Shown: positions 44,201-52,125 of the stretch, in pieces
Numbering within the stretch: position 1 is the stretch's first letter
How the letters are laid out: every line of letters begins with the position of its first letter
Source: Candidatus Peregrinibacteria bacterium
GTDB taxonomy: Bacteria; Patescibacteriota; Gracilibacteria; Peribacterales; Peribacteraceae
Assembly: GCA_018648865.1 (NCBI GenBank)
Contig: JABGQH010000013.1
Coordinates: 186,001 to 250,000 of the forward strand
Length of the DNA: 64,000 nt
Direction: 5' to 3'
The notes under the pieces: generated by a model
Database searches by the model: none
What the model was told of the DNA's origin: nothing
Seen by the model: the letters and a program-made list of their open reading frames with translations, nothing else
Made by a program: the position numbers and the translations under genes

Positions 44201-44455
44201 ATCTTCATCTTCTACAGAAGATAAGATATGAGAATCCACGCCAAAGAAATGTAACCAATGTCTAAGTGCCTCGGCAGTTGTATCTCTTTCTGTAACAAGT
44301 AAAGTAGGAACAGGACCATGTGAAAGCATTGTCCCAATAAGTAATGCTTTAGCAGTCTCATTCGAAGCTCCAGATATAACTAGCCTCCGCTTATCTAGAA
44401 GCAGTTGTGAAAAATCCGCATGTGTATTTTCTCCAAGGAAAACCGTTGGTTTCAT
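41273..44455 (-). CDS. mfd: Mfd, transcription-repair coupling factor
   Basis: 1060 residues. It frees stalled RNA polymerase from DNA and recruits UvrA. Order of domains: UvrB-like N-terminal region, CarD-like RNA polymerase interaction domain (Y-V-V-H-M-E-H-G-I-G-Y-F), helicase motif I (C-G-D-V-G-F-G-K-T), motif II D-E-E-Q, motif III L-T-A-T-P-I-P-R-T, the translocation block R-G-R-V-G-R-S, and the C-terminal regulatory domain (Y-I-P-D-E-Q-E-K-I-S-V-Y). The N-terminal half is slightly short. It follows dnaN by 19 nt. Confidence 0.95.
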   Translation of the reverse strand: MKPTVFLGENTHADFSQLLLDKRRLVISGASNETAKALLIGTMLSHGPVPTLLVTERDTTAEALRHWLHFFGVDSHILSSVEDEDGHVDPDAMQQFLLFMRTNKPHVSLVTRDVWEQEFPSFAEVQERKIVFSKGKDIGFTGMIEHLIDCGYSHGTDIFLEPGEYRRQGDVFDIFPVQESNPYRVSFDGDTVEKIFSVDKDNLSETEEFNDDLSIYPVFFKKRELLKDQFPKESLLILDDQDDIDDPLNITSLRFTAFPTSEECHMHVRYLSVLKFYTLTDFLNDVRDKITQDWSIFVVSKRMKELQAICDEEHIPYTTKHERRMGAITLYETADDELLPHSLQNPDLKVALLTDREIFSLRKMGKERSVQKLALDFITSLTPGDYVVHMEHGIGYFEGMTQKEVDGTSREYLELTYAENDKLFIPVDQADKLSKFVYEEGSEPGLTRLGSTEWKRITEKMKKETERIAKELLGLYAKRASARGHAYSDEEEIEKKFAEAFPYQETPGQLKAIKDLTADMESDHPMDRLICGDVGFGKTEVAMRAAFKAVKNNKQVAVVAPITILADQHFQNFQKRMEGFNVRIDMMSRFRTQKQQKETLEKLRKGDIDIVIGTHRLIQNDVEFFNLGLVIVDEEQRFGVKQKEKFKEMRASVDILTLTATPIPRTLNLGLHKLRDITTITTPPPGRMPIITEVRKYSDSLLVQAVNYEIARKGQVYLLHNRVETIDAFAAKVQKMVPKAKVVVGHGQLKPDQLEERILKFKKGEYNVLVSSTIIENGIDLPNANTLIVNTAEKFGLSQLYQLRGRVGRSDIQAHAYFLYHTQRLKDDAKKRLRAIVEACELGSGFQVAMRDLEIRGAGEILGAHQSGTMNTVGVSHYLRMLKHAVEEMKAGKDSSQEEVSAEIQLPVEALLPTYYIPDEQEKISVYQKLAGSDDETLLKEFEDDLNEEFGPPPKPVLNLFAILRLKIACRRSGVIRIKMDNGTGAEDEKEIALTLSSSVTAKEIMQLLSKSTYWRISGSVVRIFKSKLIKGSATEDIDWLTTLTEHVATLQKKKGKGKK

Positions 44456-44474
44456 ATTAAAAATTTAATGAATT

Positions 44475-45626
44475 TTAATCCTCTTGAATTCGAAGTGGCA
44501 TTATTAGATGCAAGAATCGATCATTACCCGGAATTCTAAAAACAGCAGGGTGCATACTGTCAGTTAAATGCATCTCTAGCTCTGGACAATCAACATGTCC
44601 CAAGAAATCTAGTAGGTACGAGGAGCTAAGTGCAATCTTATTATCCTCCCCCGAGACTCCCGCCGCAAGAGTTGTTTCATCCTGACCTGCTTGAGTTTGT
44701 GGTGTTGCTATATGAACACTCTCTTTAGATAGCTTGAATGTAAGATTATTATTAGCCTCCTTTGCAAAGTAATGCATTCGTTTAACTGTAGTTACAAGTT
44801 CTTTTGTAGGCAAAACAGACACTGTGGAATTATCTTTAGGAATAATCTGTTGATAGTCTGGGAACTTACCCTCAATCAATCTAGAAAGTAGTGTTGTTTG
44901 ACCAATGTGTACCTCTATCTGCTGATTACTCAAAACAACATCAATCTTCTTTGTCTCTGTTTCAGAATCCTTCTTGTCTCCCTTTTTACTATCTGACTTA
45001 TGAGCACCCAATATATTCCTCAACTCCTCCAAGACTTTAGTTGGAACAATACAAGAAATCTCTCCTCCTGCAGAATTAGTAGGAATACTAATCTCTGAAA
45101 GTCTGTAACTGTCCGTTGCTACAAAAACTAAGTTTCCTTTCTCTTCTCTAATATAAACACCAGATAAAACTGGTCTAAGTGTTGTCTTTGCAGAAGCGAA
45201 TGTTACAAAGTGCAATGCCTCTAAAAGAGGTTCAACATCAAATGAAAATGCTTGCTCTTTTTTAATTGTAGAAATAGTTGGATATTCCTGAGCAGTCTCA
45301 CCAGCAATAACTGTTTTTGCTTGAGTTGAAGTACATTTTAACTGTGTTCCCTCGCTTGTTTCCAAAAGAACACGATCATCTGAATTATATTGAGCAAAAT
45401 TAAGAAAAGCTTTTGCAGGAACTGTAATTGCTCCCTCATTCTCTATATCTGCTTCTATACTTGTTACGATACTTAATTCTAAATCTGTTGCACTAATTGT
45501 GCATCTCTTACCCTCAGCTTCCAATAAAACATTCCCCAAAATTGGAAGAGCTTGTTGCCCACTTATTGCTCTGCTCACAAGTTGGAGAGCCTGAAGAAGA
45601 TCAGATGTTGTACATGAAAATTTCAT
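44475..45626 (-). CDS. dnaN: DNA polymerase III beta sliding clamp
   Basis: 383 residues with three clamp domains. It starts M-K-F-S-C-T-T-S-D-L-L-Q-A-L and has P-I-L-G-N-V-L-L-E-A, Y-R-L-S-E-I-S and the standard C-terminal M-P-L-R-I ending, here M-P-L-R-I-Q-E-D. A charged insertion (K-S-D-S-K-K-G-D-K-K-D-S-E) in domain 2 is unusual. It holds DnaE and other partners on DNA. A cluster of DnaA boxes lies just upstream. Confidence 0.95.
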   Translation of the reverse strand: MKFSCTTSDLLQALQLVSRAISGQQALPILGNVLLEAEGKRCTISATDLELSIVTSIEADIENEGAITVPAKAFLNFAQYNSDDRVLLETSEGTQLKCTSTQAKTVIAGETAQEYPTISTIKKEQAFSFDVEPLLEALHFVTFASAKTTLRPVLSGVYIREEKGNLVFVATDSYRLSEISIPTNSAGGEISCIVPTKVLEELRNILGAHKSDSKKGDKKDSETETKKIDVVLSNQQIEVHIGQTTLLSRLIEGKFPDYQQIIPKDNSTVSVLPTKELVTTVKRMHYFAKEANNNLTFKLSKESVHIATPQTQAGQDETTLAAGVSGEDNKIALSSSYLLDFLGHVDCPELEMHLTDSMHPAVFRIPGNDRFLHLIMPLRIQED

Positions 45627-45710
45627 ATTTTTTCTCTATATAAGAAAGAAGAGAAATAATTATATAACATTAGTAGTCATAGAAGAACCTTTTCCGTGGT
45701 TTATTTTCCT

Positions 45711-45968
45711 GTCTTAATGTGTGGAAAAGTAGGGCAAACAATATAGATATATTCCAAATTATTATTAAATCGCATAAATTAGACAAAAGATCGTTGTGGA
45801 AGAAGTTAATAGAAATGTGGAAAAGATGTGTATAAACACACAAAGAATAAGTAGAGATAGGCAAATAGTAGATTTTGGCTTGTTTTAGCCATAAAAGAAT
45901 TGCAATGTGGAAAAGTTAGCTAAAGATGGGCAAGGAACCTATGTGGGGTTTTCCACATTCATCCACAT
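45711..45968. other. DnaA-box cluster, candidate replication origin (oriC)
   Basis: TGTGGAAAA (reverse of TTTTCCACA) at 45720, 45816 and 45906, the same box inverted at 45949-45957, TGTGTATAA (reverse of TTATACACA) at 45827, and near matches at 45795 and 45959, all in about 250 bp. These fit the DnaA box TTWTNCACA. An AT-rich stretch (45735-45785) could be the unwinding element. It lies directly upstream of dnaN; dnaA itself is not in the window. The alternative is DnaA control of dnaN transcription. Confidence 0.65.
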
Positions 45969-45974
45969 CCACAC

Positions 45975-47273
45975 CTACATACTCTTTTTGTATTTAGCTC
46001 TGTCATTTGGCCTTGGAACAGTTTCTTTGTTCTCTTTTATTTGGACTGTCCCATTCTTAGAATAGACAAAGCTGCCACTTGGGATGTCTTCTGGAACAAA
46101 TACTCCGCCAGCAATAAAACTCTCGCCACCGATTTTAACTCCAGGGTTTATACCAACCTGAATTCCAATACGAACGTTATCCCCAATTATTGTTCCAAAT
46201 TTTGTTAAGGCAGAGTCTATGGTTTCTTTTTTAACATTTGATTGAATGGTTCTTTCATCTAATCGCAGGTTGCCAGTCACACATCCTCCTCCAAATGAAA
46301 CATTCTCTCCTACAATAGAGTCCCCAATATAAGTCATATGAGTCCAAACATGACCAGCTAGAATACTGGATTTAACTTCTGTGTTGTATCCAACAACGCA
46401 ATTCTCACCAATGCTGGCATTCCTAACCAATGCGTTATTAGCAATTATGGAATTGGCACCTACAAAACAGGGCCCCTTTACAGTTGCATGAGGTAATACT
46501 TTTACAGATGGACCAATAATCACTGGACCATCTATTACTGCTGTGGGGTGAATGTCTGCGCTTGGATCTATAACAGGTTCGGTGATCTCCGATAGAAAGA
46601 GTTCTAGTAGAGGCAGAAAATGCCATGGGTATTTAACTGCTTTCCAGTCACCTTCATAAGGGACGGCAACGTATTCATAATCTTTTAATAGTGTAGCTAA
46701 GGCCTGTTCATATCCATCGTCTTTCTTTGGTGATACTTCTTTGAGTGCGGCAAGTAAGACAGAAGAGTCGTTATGGATATGCGCAACTATATTTATTAAA
46801 TTACTTGGTTCGTTACCTTCACCAGGTTTTTCTACAATTCCAGTAACTCGATTCCCTTCTACGGTTAAATATCCTCCAGGAAAATAAGTAGAAACCTCTT
46901 TAGCCAAAATTGCTCCACCTGTAACACTGCTGGACATCTCTCTTATTAGGCTATAGGCCGCATGATCTATTACATCATTACCACTAACAATACATACAGG
47001 TTCTTTTCCACATTCAGGCAGTGCACTTAAAAGTGCTCCTCTCATTCCGAGTGACAGATCCTCTTGTTCAACAGTTTTAAGGCTTGGGAATCGACTCTTA
47101 ATATCCTCTAAATTGTGGGATCCGCCAACAAGGATAATATCATCACAGCCCCCTTCTTTTAGCTGTGCAATTTGATGTTCTAACAAAGTTTTACCACAGA
47201 CAGGAAATAGTGTTTTATCTGTCAGTGGCCAAAGGCGAGTAGAGCGGCCGGCTAGTAGTAAAATAGTCTTCAT
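45975..47273 (-). CDS. Sugar-1-phosphate nucleotidyltransferase with left-handed beta-helix (GlmU-like)
   Basis: 432 residues. Residues 1-220 form a nucleotidyltransferase domain (I-L-L-L-A-G-R-S-T-R-L-W-P-L-T), with C-I-V-S-G-N-D-V-I-D as the metal-binding D-x-D-like strand and V-E-K-P-G-E later. Hexapeptide repeats fill about 235-410 (I-H-P-T-A-V-I, I-I-G-D-N-V-R-I-G). It resembles bifunctional GlmU or GlmU-like proteins; sugar specificity and acetyltransferase activity are not certain. It overlaps the upstream hydrolase gene by 4 nt (ATGA). Confidence 0.8.
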   Translation of the reverse strand: MKTILLLAGRSTRLWPLTDKTLFPVCGKTLLEHQIAQLKEGGCDDIILVGGSHNLEDIKSRFPSLKTVEQEDLSLGMRGALLSALPECGKEPVCIVSGNDVIDHAAYSLIREMSSSVTGGAILAKEVSTYFPGGYLTVEGNRVTGIVEKPGEGNEPSNLINIVAHIHNDSSVLLAALKEVSPKKDDGYEQALATLLKDYEYVAVPYEGDWKAVKYPWHFLPLLELFLSEITEPVIDPSADIHPTAVIDGPVIIGPSVKVLPHATVKGPCFVGANSIIANNALVRNASIGENCVVGYNTEVKSSILAGHVWTHMTYIGDSIVGENVSFGGGCVTGNLRLDERTIQSNVKKETIDSALTKFGTIIGDNVRIGIQVGINPGVKIGGESFIAGGVFVPEDIPSGSFVYSKNGTVQIKENKETVPRPNDRAKYKKSM

Positions 47274-48106
47274 CTAAAAGTCATAGATATTGTACCCTGA
47301 ACAGCAGTATTTCGCACAGCAATACCCAGACTTTTGAGTCGTTCTAAAACTATGGGATGGGGGTGAGAATGGGGGTTATTTAGCCCCGCAGAGACAATTG
47401 CAGATGTTGGATTTACTGATAGCAGAAACCCTGTAGAAGAGGCGGATAAACTCCCATGATGTGGAACTTTGAGTACATCTGCATTTATATCTGCTCCAGA
47501 GGCCAAAAGTGAGTTTTCTGCCTGAAGGTCAGCGTCCCCTGTGAAGAGGATTTTATGTGATTTAAACTCAAGCATTTGGATCAAAGAGGATCCATTAGTA
47601 GATAAATCAGAAGCAGAAACTGGTGGCCATAGCGTATGCAATGAAACTGCATTATCAAGATCTAAAAAAAGATCAGAGGCACCAAAAATAACTGATATAT
47701 TCTGTTCCCTTATCTCATTCAAAAAATCTTGATACCTGGGCAGACTTCGATCAACACTAGGCATGATTACATTTGAAACATGGTACCTTCGTAAGACTTC
47801 TGGCAAAGAAGCTAAATGATCTAGGTCTGGATGAGTAAGAATGATGGAATCTATCGTACGATCAAAAAATGGGAGCTCGTCTCCAATATACTCAAGGACA
47901 GAAAGATCTGGTCCACCATCAACTAAAACTCTAGAGCCAGAGGGGGTAATTATTAGTGTTGCATCACCCTGCCCGACAGATAAAAAATGAACGTGCAATT
48001 TTCCATCAGGCAGTAAAAAAAGTTCTCTAAGCGAAAATATGTTACAGGCAATTAAAATTGCAGCTGCAAAAATTGTAAATCGACAAAAAATAAATGAGTA
48101 TTTCAA
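47270..48106 (-). CDS. ComEC-type metallo-beta-lactamase-fold hydrolase
   Basis: 278 residues: an N-terminal membrane segment, then a metallo-beta-lactamase domain with F-L-S-V-G-Q-G-D-A, L-V-D-G-G-P, T-H-P-D-L-D-H and K-V-P-H-H-G-S, as in the C-terminal domain of ComEC/Rec2. The ComEC channel part is absent, so it is a free-standing domain, possibly an exported nuclease or phosphodiesterase. Start is TTG at 48106; TATAAT ends 7 nt before it (minus strand, 48119-48114), a leaderless layout with a TTG start. Confidence 0.85.
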   Translation of the reverse strand: MKYSFIFCRFTIFAAAILIACNIFSLRELFLLPDGKLHVHFLSVGQGDATLIITPSGSRVLVDGGPDLSVLEYIGDELPFFDRTIDSIILTHPDLDHLASLPEVLRRYHVSNVIMPSVDRSLPRYQDFLNEIREQNISVIFGASDLFLDLDNAVSLHTLWPPVSASDLSTNGSSLIQMLEFKSHKILFTGDADLQAENSLLASGADINADVLKVPHHGSLSASSTGFLLSVNPTSAIVSAGLNNPHSHPHPIVLERLKSLGIAVRNTAVQGTISMTFR

Positions 48107-48113
48107 GCGAACG

Positions 48114-48119
48114 ATTATA
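48114..48119 (-). promoter_or_regulatory. -10 element of the ComEC-like gene
   Basis: Perfect TATAAT on the minus strand, 7 nt before the TTG start; no SD. Supports a leaderless mRNA with a TTG start. Confidence 0.55.
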
Positions 48120-48162
48120 TTTAAATAAAATCTTATTTAAAAATAAAAAGTACTGCTGCGAC

Positions 48163-49626
48163 TTACTTTTTTTGCTTTCGTGTTTTCTTGCGAATAATCG
48201 CAGCGCCTCCGAGCGCACTTAATCCTCCAATCAAGATGCCTGCTCCTGTACTTGGTAGAGGTCTTTTATTTCCAGAGACAATAGGCGAAATGTATGTAGG
48301 TGGGGCGGGAGTTTCTGTGATAATTATTTCTGGAACTATTACTGCAGAGTTCCCAGAAATTGGTAATTCAATTCTAGCAAAAACTTCTTTAGATACTCCT
48401 CCTTGAGGGCTTACAACAGAAACACCAATTCCATACTCCCCTGCGTGTACACCAGGGATATCTATACCATCTGTTCCTGCTGGCACTACTTGTGGCTGAG
48501 TGAATGTTCGTCCTCTGTCATTACTTTGTCTTACAAGATAAGAAAGCAAAGGCTGACATGTTCCTGCGGCAACACTCCATCTAGCATCAACATTATGTGT
48601 GCCATTCGTCTGTGCAACAGAACGCAACCTCAAATTAGTAACACTTGGAGGGTTAGCAACTGATCGTGGGTCACAAGGCTGTTCACTCGGAACAACAGGC
48701 ATTGGTACAGGTGCTACGATTGGATCTGGTGAGGGGGTGCGGACAGATACTCCATCTATATGTCCTTGGAAAGAAGCAGTTCTATTTGTTGCATCTAATG
48801 ATCCTCCTCTAATTTCCATAAGAGGTTCAGATAAAAGCACTTGATACATTTCATCTTTTACCTGCGTCTCTGTGCGTACCAAAATTGTGTGATCCTTTAT
48901 ATAAAGCCCTGCGATACGAAGTGGCAACCCATTGGAATCAATAATTTTGAAAGCGTTTGGAGCAAGTGTTGGATCAACAAATGGTACTGAATTAAATGTT
49001 AATGTGACAGATGTTGGTTCCTGCGCATACGCAAGAATTAAATGAAGAGCACCTTCTTCATATCTTACTGGTTCAAGGATCTCTGTAGTTTCCGAAGATG
49101 AGGATTGTTCTTCTGGATCGGCATCTACGGGGCGAACAACATTAAATTGAGTTGTATCTTCACTAGAAGAAGCAGATGAACTTGATTCTTGCTGAGCTGG
49201 TTCTACTGGACTGATTTCAACAGATCCTTCATCAATAGAAGCCTCAGAAAGTAAGGCAGATGTTTCTTCTAAAAAGACAGAACTTTCTTCTCCAGATTCG
49301 TTTACAGCCAACACAGAAACAAATACTCGCTCAGATAACATGCTCGTTGGAATAGAAATTTCGGACACTGGTCCTTCTGTTCCGACAAAATCATCATAGA
49401 CACCACCGTTTCCTAATATCGATCTGCTACTAAAATAAACACGATAAGATGATGCATTTTCTACCTCTTCCCACTCAACTAGCACAACCTCTTCCTCGCT
49501 AATATATTCAGCAGAGATTCCTGATACTGCTGCAGGGGCGGCAGTGCATACAGAAACAGGCAATGCACTTGCGAAAACAATGCAAGCACCAGCTAGTAGC
49601 CGTTGGCAGAGAATTTTTGTATTTAT
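48163..49626 (-). CDS. LPXTG-anchored surface protein with a fibronectin type III domain
   Basis: The C terminus is L-P-S-T-G, a hydrophobic stretch, and R-K-K-T-R-K-Q-K-K: a sortase sorting signal. An FN3-like domain sits near residues 20-110, a Ser/Glu-rich linker follows, then more beta-rich domains. The first conventional start in frame is TTG 49563 (466 residues) but it cuts the signal peptide. Extending to ATA 49626 gives N-T-K-I-L-C-Q-R-L-L-A-G-A-C-I-V-F-A-S-A, a good signal peptide, with a promoter positioned so that the mRNA starts there. No ATG, GTG or TTG lies between. No sortase gene in the window. Confidence 0.75.
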   Translation of the reverse strand: MNTKILCQRLLAGACIVFASALPVSVCTAAPAAVSGISAEYISEEEVVLVEWEEVENASSYRVYFSSRSILGNGGVYDDFVGTEGPVSEISIPTSMLSERVFVSVLAVNESGEESSVFLEETSALLSEASIDEGSVEISPVEPAQQESSSSASSSEDTTQFNVVRPVDADPEEQSSSSETTEILEPVRYEEGALHLILAYAQEPTSVTLTFNSVPFVDPTLAPNAFKIIDSNGLPLRIAGLYIKDHTILVRTETQVKDEMYQVLLSEPLMEIRGGSLDATNRTASFQGHIDGVSVRTPSPDPIVAPVPMPVVPSEQPCDPRSVANPPSVTNLRLRSVAQTNGTHNVDARWSVAAGTCQPLLSYLVRQSNDRGRTFTQPQVVPAGTDGIDIPGVHAGEYGIGVSVVSPQGGVSKEVFARIELPISGNSAVIVPEIIITETPAPPTYISPIVSGNKRPLPSTGAGILIGGLSALGGAAIIRKKTRKQKK

Positions 49627-49632
49627 CGATAT

Positions 49633-49661
49633 ATTGTATCACATTTACCTCTATTTGCCAA
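49633..49661 (-). promoter_or_regulatory. Promoter of the LPXTG gene
   Basis: Minus strand: TTGGCA (49661-49656), 17-bp spacer, TACAAT (49638-49633), then 6 nt to the ATA at 49626. It lies inside the 3' end of the flippase gene. Confidence 0.6.
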
Positions 49662-51114
49662 TCACACGGAAGGCTGTGTGTATTCTACAAGCGAATCCTG
49701 TGGCGATCATGGCAATGGTCATCCCAGCTAGCCCAAGCACTGTGAATATCTCATTAGAGAGGAATGTACGCACAGCGAAGAGCTCAATTGCGAGTAGGGC
49801 ACTAAATGCGAGCCACCTAAATATATGGTTAATAGGAATGTGAGCGGGCATTACTTTTTGTGCCTGAGGGAACAGAAGGGCAGCAAGAATGATATGAACA
49901 ATAATAGATGTGGTACCTGCGCCAACAAATCCATGGATTGGAATAAGAACGATATTAAGTGATACAGAAATCACAGCACCAATACATAAAATAGTCACCA
50001 GTCTTTGCCACTTGTGTTTTGTAAGCAAAACGTAAAATCCATAAAGGACCAAGGCATTCAAGAATAGTGGTAAGGATAGGAGCCTTAGAGCGGTATCAGA
50101 TCCTGCATGAGTAACAGTACTCAAATACATATTTGTTGTAAGTAATTGGACAAGTTGTCTGGACCAGATAGAAGAGAATAATGCAGCGATTGATCCAATC
50201 ATTAGTAACGCGAGCAGAGTTTTGCCCAAGAAGTCTTTTGTATCTTCTCCTTTTTCATTCCTCTCACTTAGTACTGGAAGAGTTGAATTAAGAAGGAATG
50301 TAGGGAGCAAATAACCCATATCTGTCATGCGAACCACAAAACCATAATAAGCATTTTGTAGTTCAAAATCAGGGCGGAGCAGAGCAATCATCGTTACATC
50401 AAATTGTCTGTAAAGAGCGACACACAAAAACGCTAGCCCATAAGGAGCAGCTTTTTTAAGTAGCTGTTTGATCATTACAGTATCCAAACATGGTCGGATC
50501 TTCATTAGGCGATTGCCTGTTACCAAAGAGAAAAAGAAAAGAAGGAATGCTCCAACTCCACCAATAAACAAGAACATGTGATAAATATGCAGATCATGAC
50601 TTCCTCTAATGCCTGCGACTATAAACATTCCAATAAAGGATGCTGTAAAAATCCTCTGTGCAACCTCTGCAATAAATACATATTGCATTTTGTAATGCAC
50701 CTGAAAAACAGTTCGAATAATTCCAGCAAGCAGGGTAAAGAATGGAACAAGCGCTGCAATAGTTACTCCTAATGGTAAAGGAGTGCCTCGCCATTGAGGC
50801 AAAAGCCATACGAGACCAAGCGCGAGCAGCAAAGAGAACACAAGTATTATTGATCTAATAACAATTAATGCTCCCAGCACTCTCTCCCTATTTAATTCAG
50901 AGCGACTGATCTCTCTAAGTGCTACGGCGTACAACCCAAAGTCAGCCAAAATTCCAAAAAGCTGCAAAAATCCATAAGCAGAATTGTAGTTACCAGCCAG
51001 TTCTTTACTAAGTCCAATGGCAACAAACTTAACAGTAAGAATGCTCAGGGCAGCCATGGTTATTTGGCTGCCTATTTGCCACAAGGTAGAAGAGGCTATT
51101 TGGCGTGTAGACAT
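49651..51114 (-). CDS. Polysaccharide flippase (Wzx/MATE-like)
   Basis: 487 residues from ATG 51114, with about fourteen membrane segments. The N-terminal pattern S-S-T-L-W-Q-I-G-S-Q-I, then G-x-x-N-S-A-Y-G-F-L-Q-L-F-G-I-L-A-D-F-G-L-Y-A-V-A-L-R-E-I matches the Wzx/polysaccharide biosynthesis family, which flips lipid-linked oligosaccharides outward. It fits with the ligase, MBOAT and glycosyltransferase genes of the window. It is divergent from pyrB. Confidence 0.85.
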   Translation of the reverse strand: MSTRQIASSTLWQIGSQITMAALSILTVKFVAIGLSKELAGNYNSAYGFLQLFGILADFGLYAVALREISRSELNRERVLGALIVIRSIILVFSLLLALGLVWLLPQWRGTPLPLGVTIAALVPFFTLLAGIIRTVFQVHYKMQYVFIAEVAQRIFTASFIGMFIVAGIRGSHDLHIYHMFLFIGGVGAFLLFFFSLVTGNRLMKIRPCLDTVMIKQLLKKAAPYGLAFLCVALYRQFDVTMIALLRPDFELQNAYYGFVVRMTDMGYLLPTFLLNSTLPVLSERNEKGEDTKDFLGKTLLALLMIGSIAALFSSIWSRQLVQLLTTNMYLSTVTHAGSDTALRLLSLPLFLNALVLYGFYVLLTKHKWQRLVTILCIGAVISVSLNIVLIPIHGFVGAGTTSIIVHIILAALLFPQAQKVMPAHIPINHIFRWLAFSALLAIELFAVRTFLSNEIFTVLGLAGMTIAMIATGFACRIHTAFRVIGK

Positions 51115-51147
51115 ATAGAACAATATTATTGTAGCTGCTTCTTATAC

Positions 51148-51176
51148 TGGACAAAAGCAGGCGAAATAAGTATGAT
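51148..51176 (+). promoter_or_regulatory. Promoter of pyrB
   Basis: TGGACA (51148-51153), 17-bp spacer, TATGAT (51171-51176). The predicted transcript start is near 51183, 6-7 nt before ATG 51190; this argues against the ATG at 51172. Confidence 0.65.
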
Positions 51177-51189
51177 TTGCGCAATAAAC

Positions 51190-52107
51190 ATGCTTCTACC
51201 ATTCAAACATCTTACGTCCACAAAGCAGCTCACCAGAGATGATACGGACGCAATTTTGAAAGTTTCAAAAGAAATGGAAGAGGTATTAAAGAAAGGAGGA
51301 GACGACAGACTTGCAGGGAAGATTTTGGCCTGTCTTTTTTATGAGCCAAGCACCAGAACTCGTCTTAGTTTTGAGTCTGCAATGCATAGGCTAGGAGGTG
51401 ATGTTCTTTCTGCTGTTGGGTTTCAATTCAGCTCACTTTACAAAGGGGAAACAATAGAAGACACAATTACTGTAATGAATGAATACGCAGACATAATCAC
51501 AATGCGTCATCCAGAGGGTGGCAGCGCAGACAAGGCAGCAAGCGTGAGCGAGGTTCCATTTATAAACGCAGGAGACGGCCCACGCCAGCATCCAACTCAG
51601 GCATTACTAGATCTATATACAATTCAAAAAGAAAAAGGAAGTGTAGATGGAACACACATAACAATGGTTGGAGACTTATTATACGGTCGAACAGTTCATT
51701 CACTTAGCTTCTTGCTAGGGCTATATGACAACATGCGTTTCACTTTTGTCTCTCCTAAAGAACTAAAAATGTCAGAGAAGGTAACATCATTCTTAACAGA
51801 GAAAGGAATAAATTATACAGAGGTAGAAGATATAGAGGATGGTCTAGACGCAGATGTTTTGTATATGACTAGAGTTCAAAAAGAGAGGTTCGCAGATCAG
51901 TCTGAATATGAACGCCTTAAATTAAAATACGTCCTAACAGCAGATATGCTAAAAGGAAAAGATTGTACAATCATGCATCCTCTACCTCGAGTAGGAGAAA
52001 TAGACACAAGCGTAGATGCACTGCCAAATGCTGCATATTTCAGAGAGGCAGGTAACGGAGTAATAGTTCGAATGGCACTTCTTTGTATGCTTCTAGACGC
52101 TGTGTAA
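51190..52107 (+). CDS. pyrB: Aspartate carbamoyltransferase catalytic subunit
   Basis: 305 residues from ATG 51190 (M-L-L-P-F-K-H-L). It makes carbamoyl-aspartate for pyrimidine synthesis. The carbamoyl-phosphate site Y-E-P-S-T-R-T-R-L-S-F, then M-R-H-P, H-P-T-Q-A-L-L-D-L-Y and M-H-P-L-P-R-V are all present. Starts further upstream are rejected on promoter position. No pyrI is seen. pyrC follows, so this is a pyrBC unit. Confidence 0.93.
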   Translation: MLLPFKHLTSTKQLTRDDTDAILKVSKEMEEVLKKGGDDRLAGKILACLFYEPSTRTRLSFESAMHRLGGDVLSAVGFQFSSLYKGETIEDTITVMNEYADIITMRHPEGGSADKAASVSEVPFINAGDGPRQHPTQALLDLYTIQKEKGSVDGTHITMVGDLLYGRTVHSLSFLLGLYDNMRFTFVSPKELKMSEKVTSFLTEKGINYTEVEDIEDGLDADVLYMTRVQKERFADQSEYERLKLKYVLTADMLKGKDCTIMHPLPRVGEIDTSVDALPNAAYFREAGNGVIVRMALLCMLLDAV

Positions 52108-52125
52108 AACTCACTTGTGACCTCA

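Noticed and set aside
45670-45864. 64-codon minus-strand frame upstream of dnaN
   Set aside because: It covers the DnaA boxes, is Leu/Ile/His-rich by base composition, and has no start signal.
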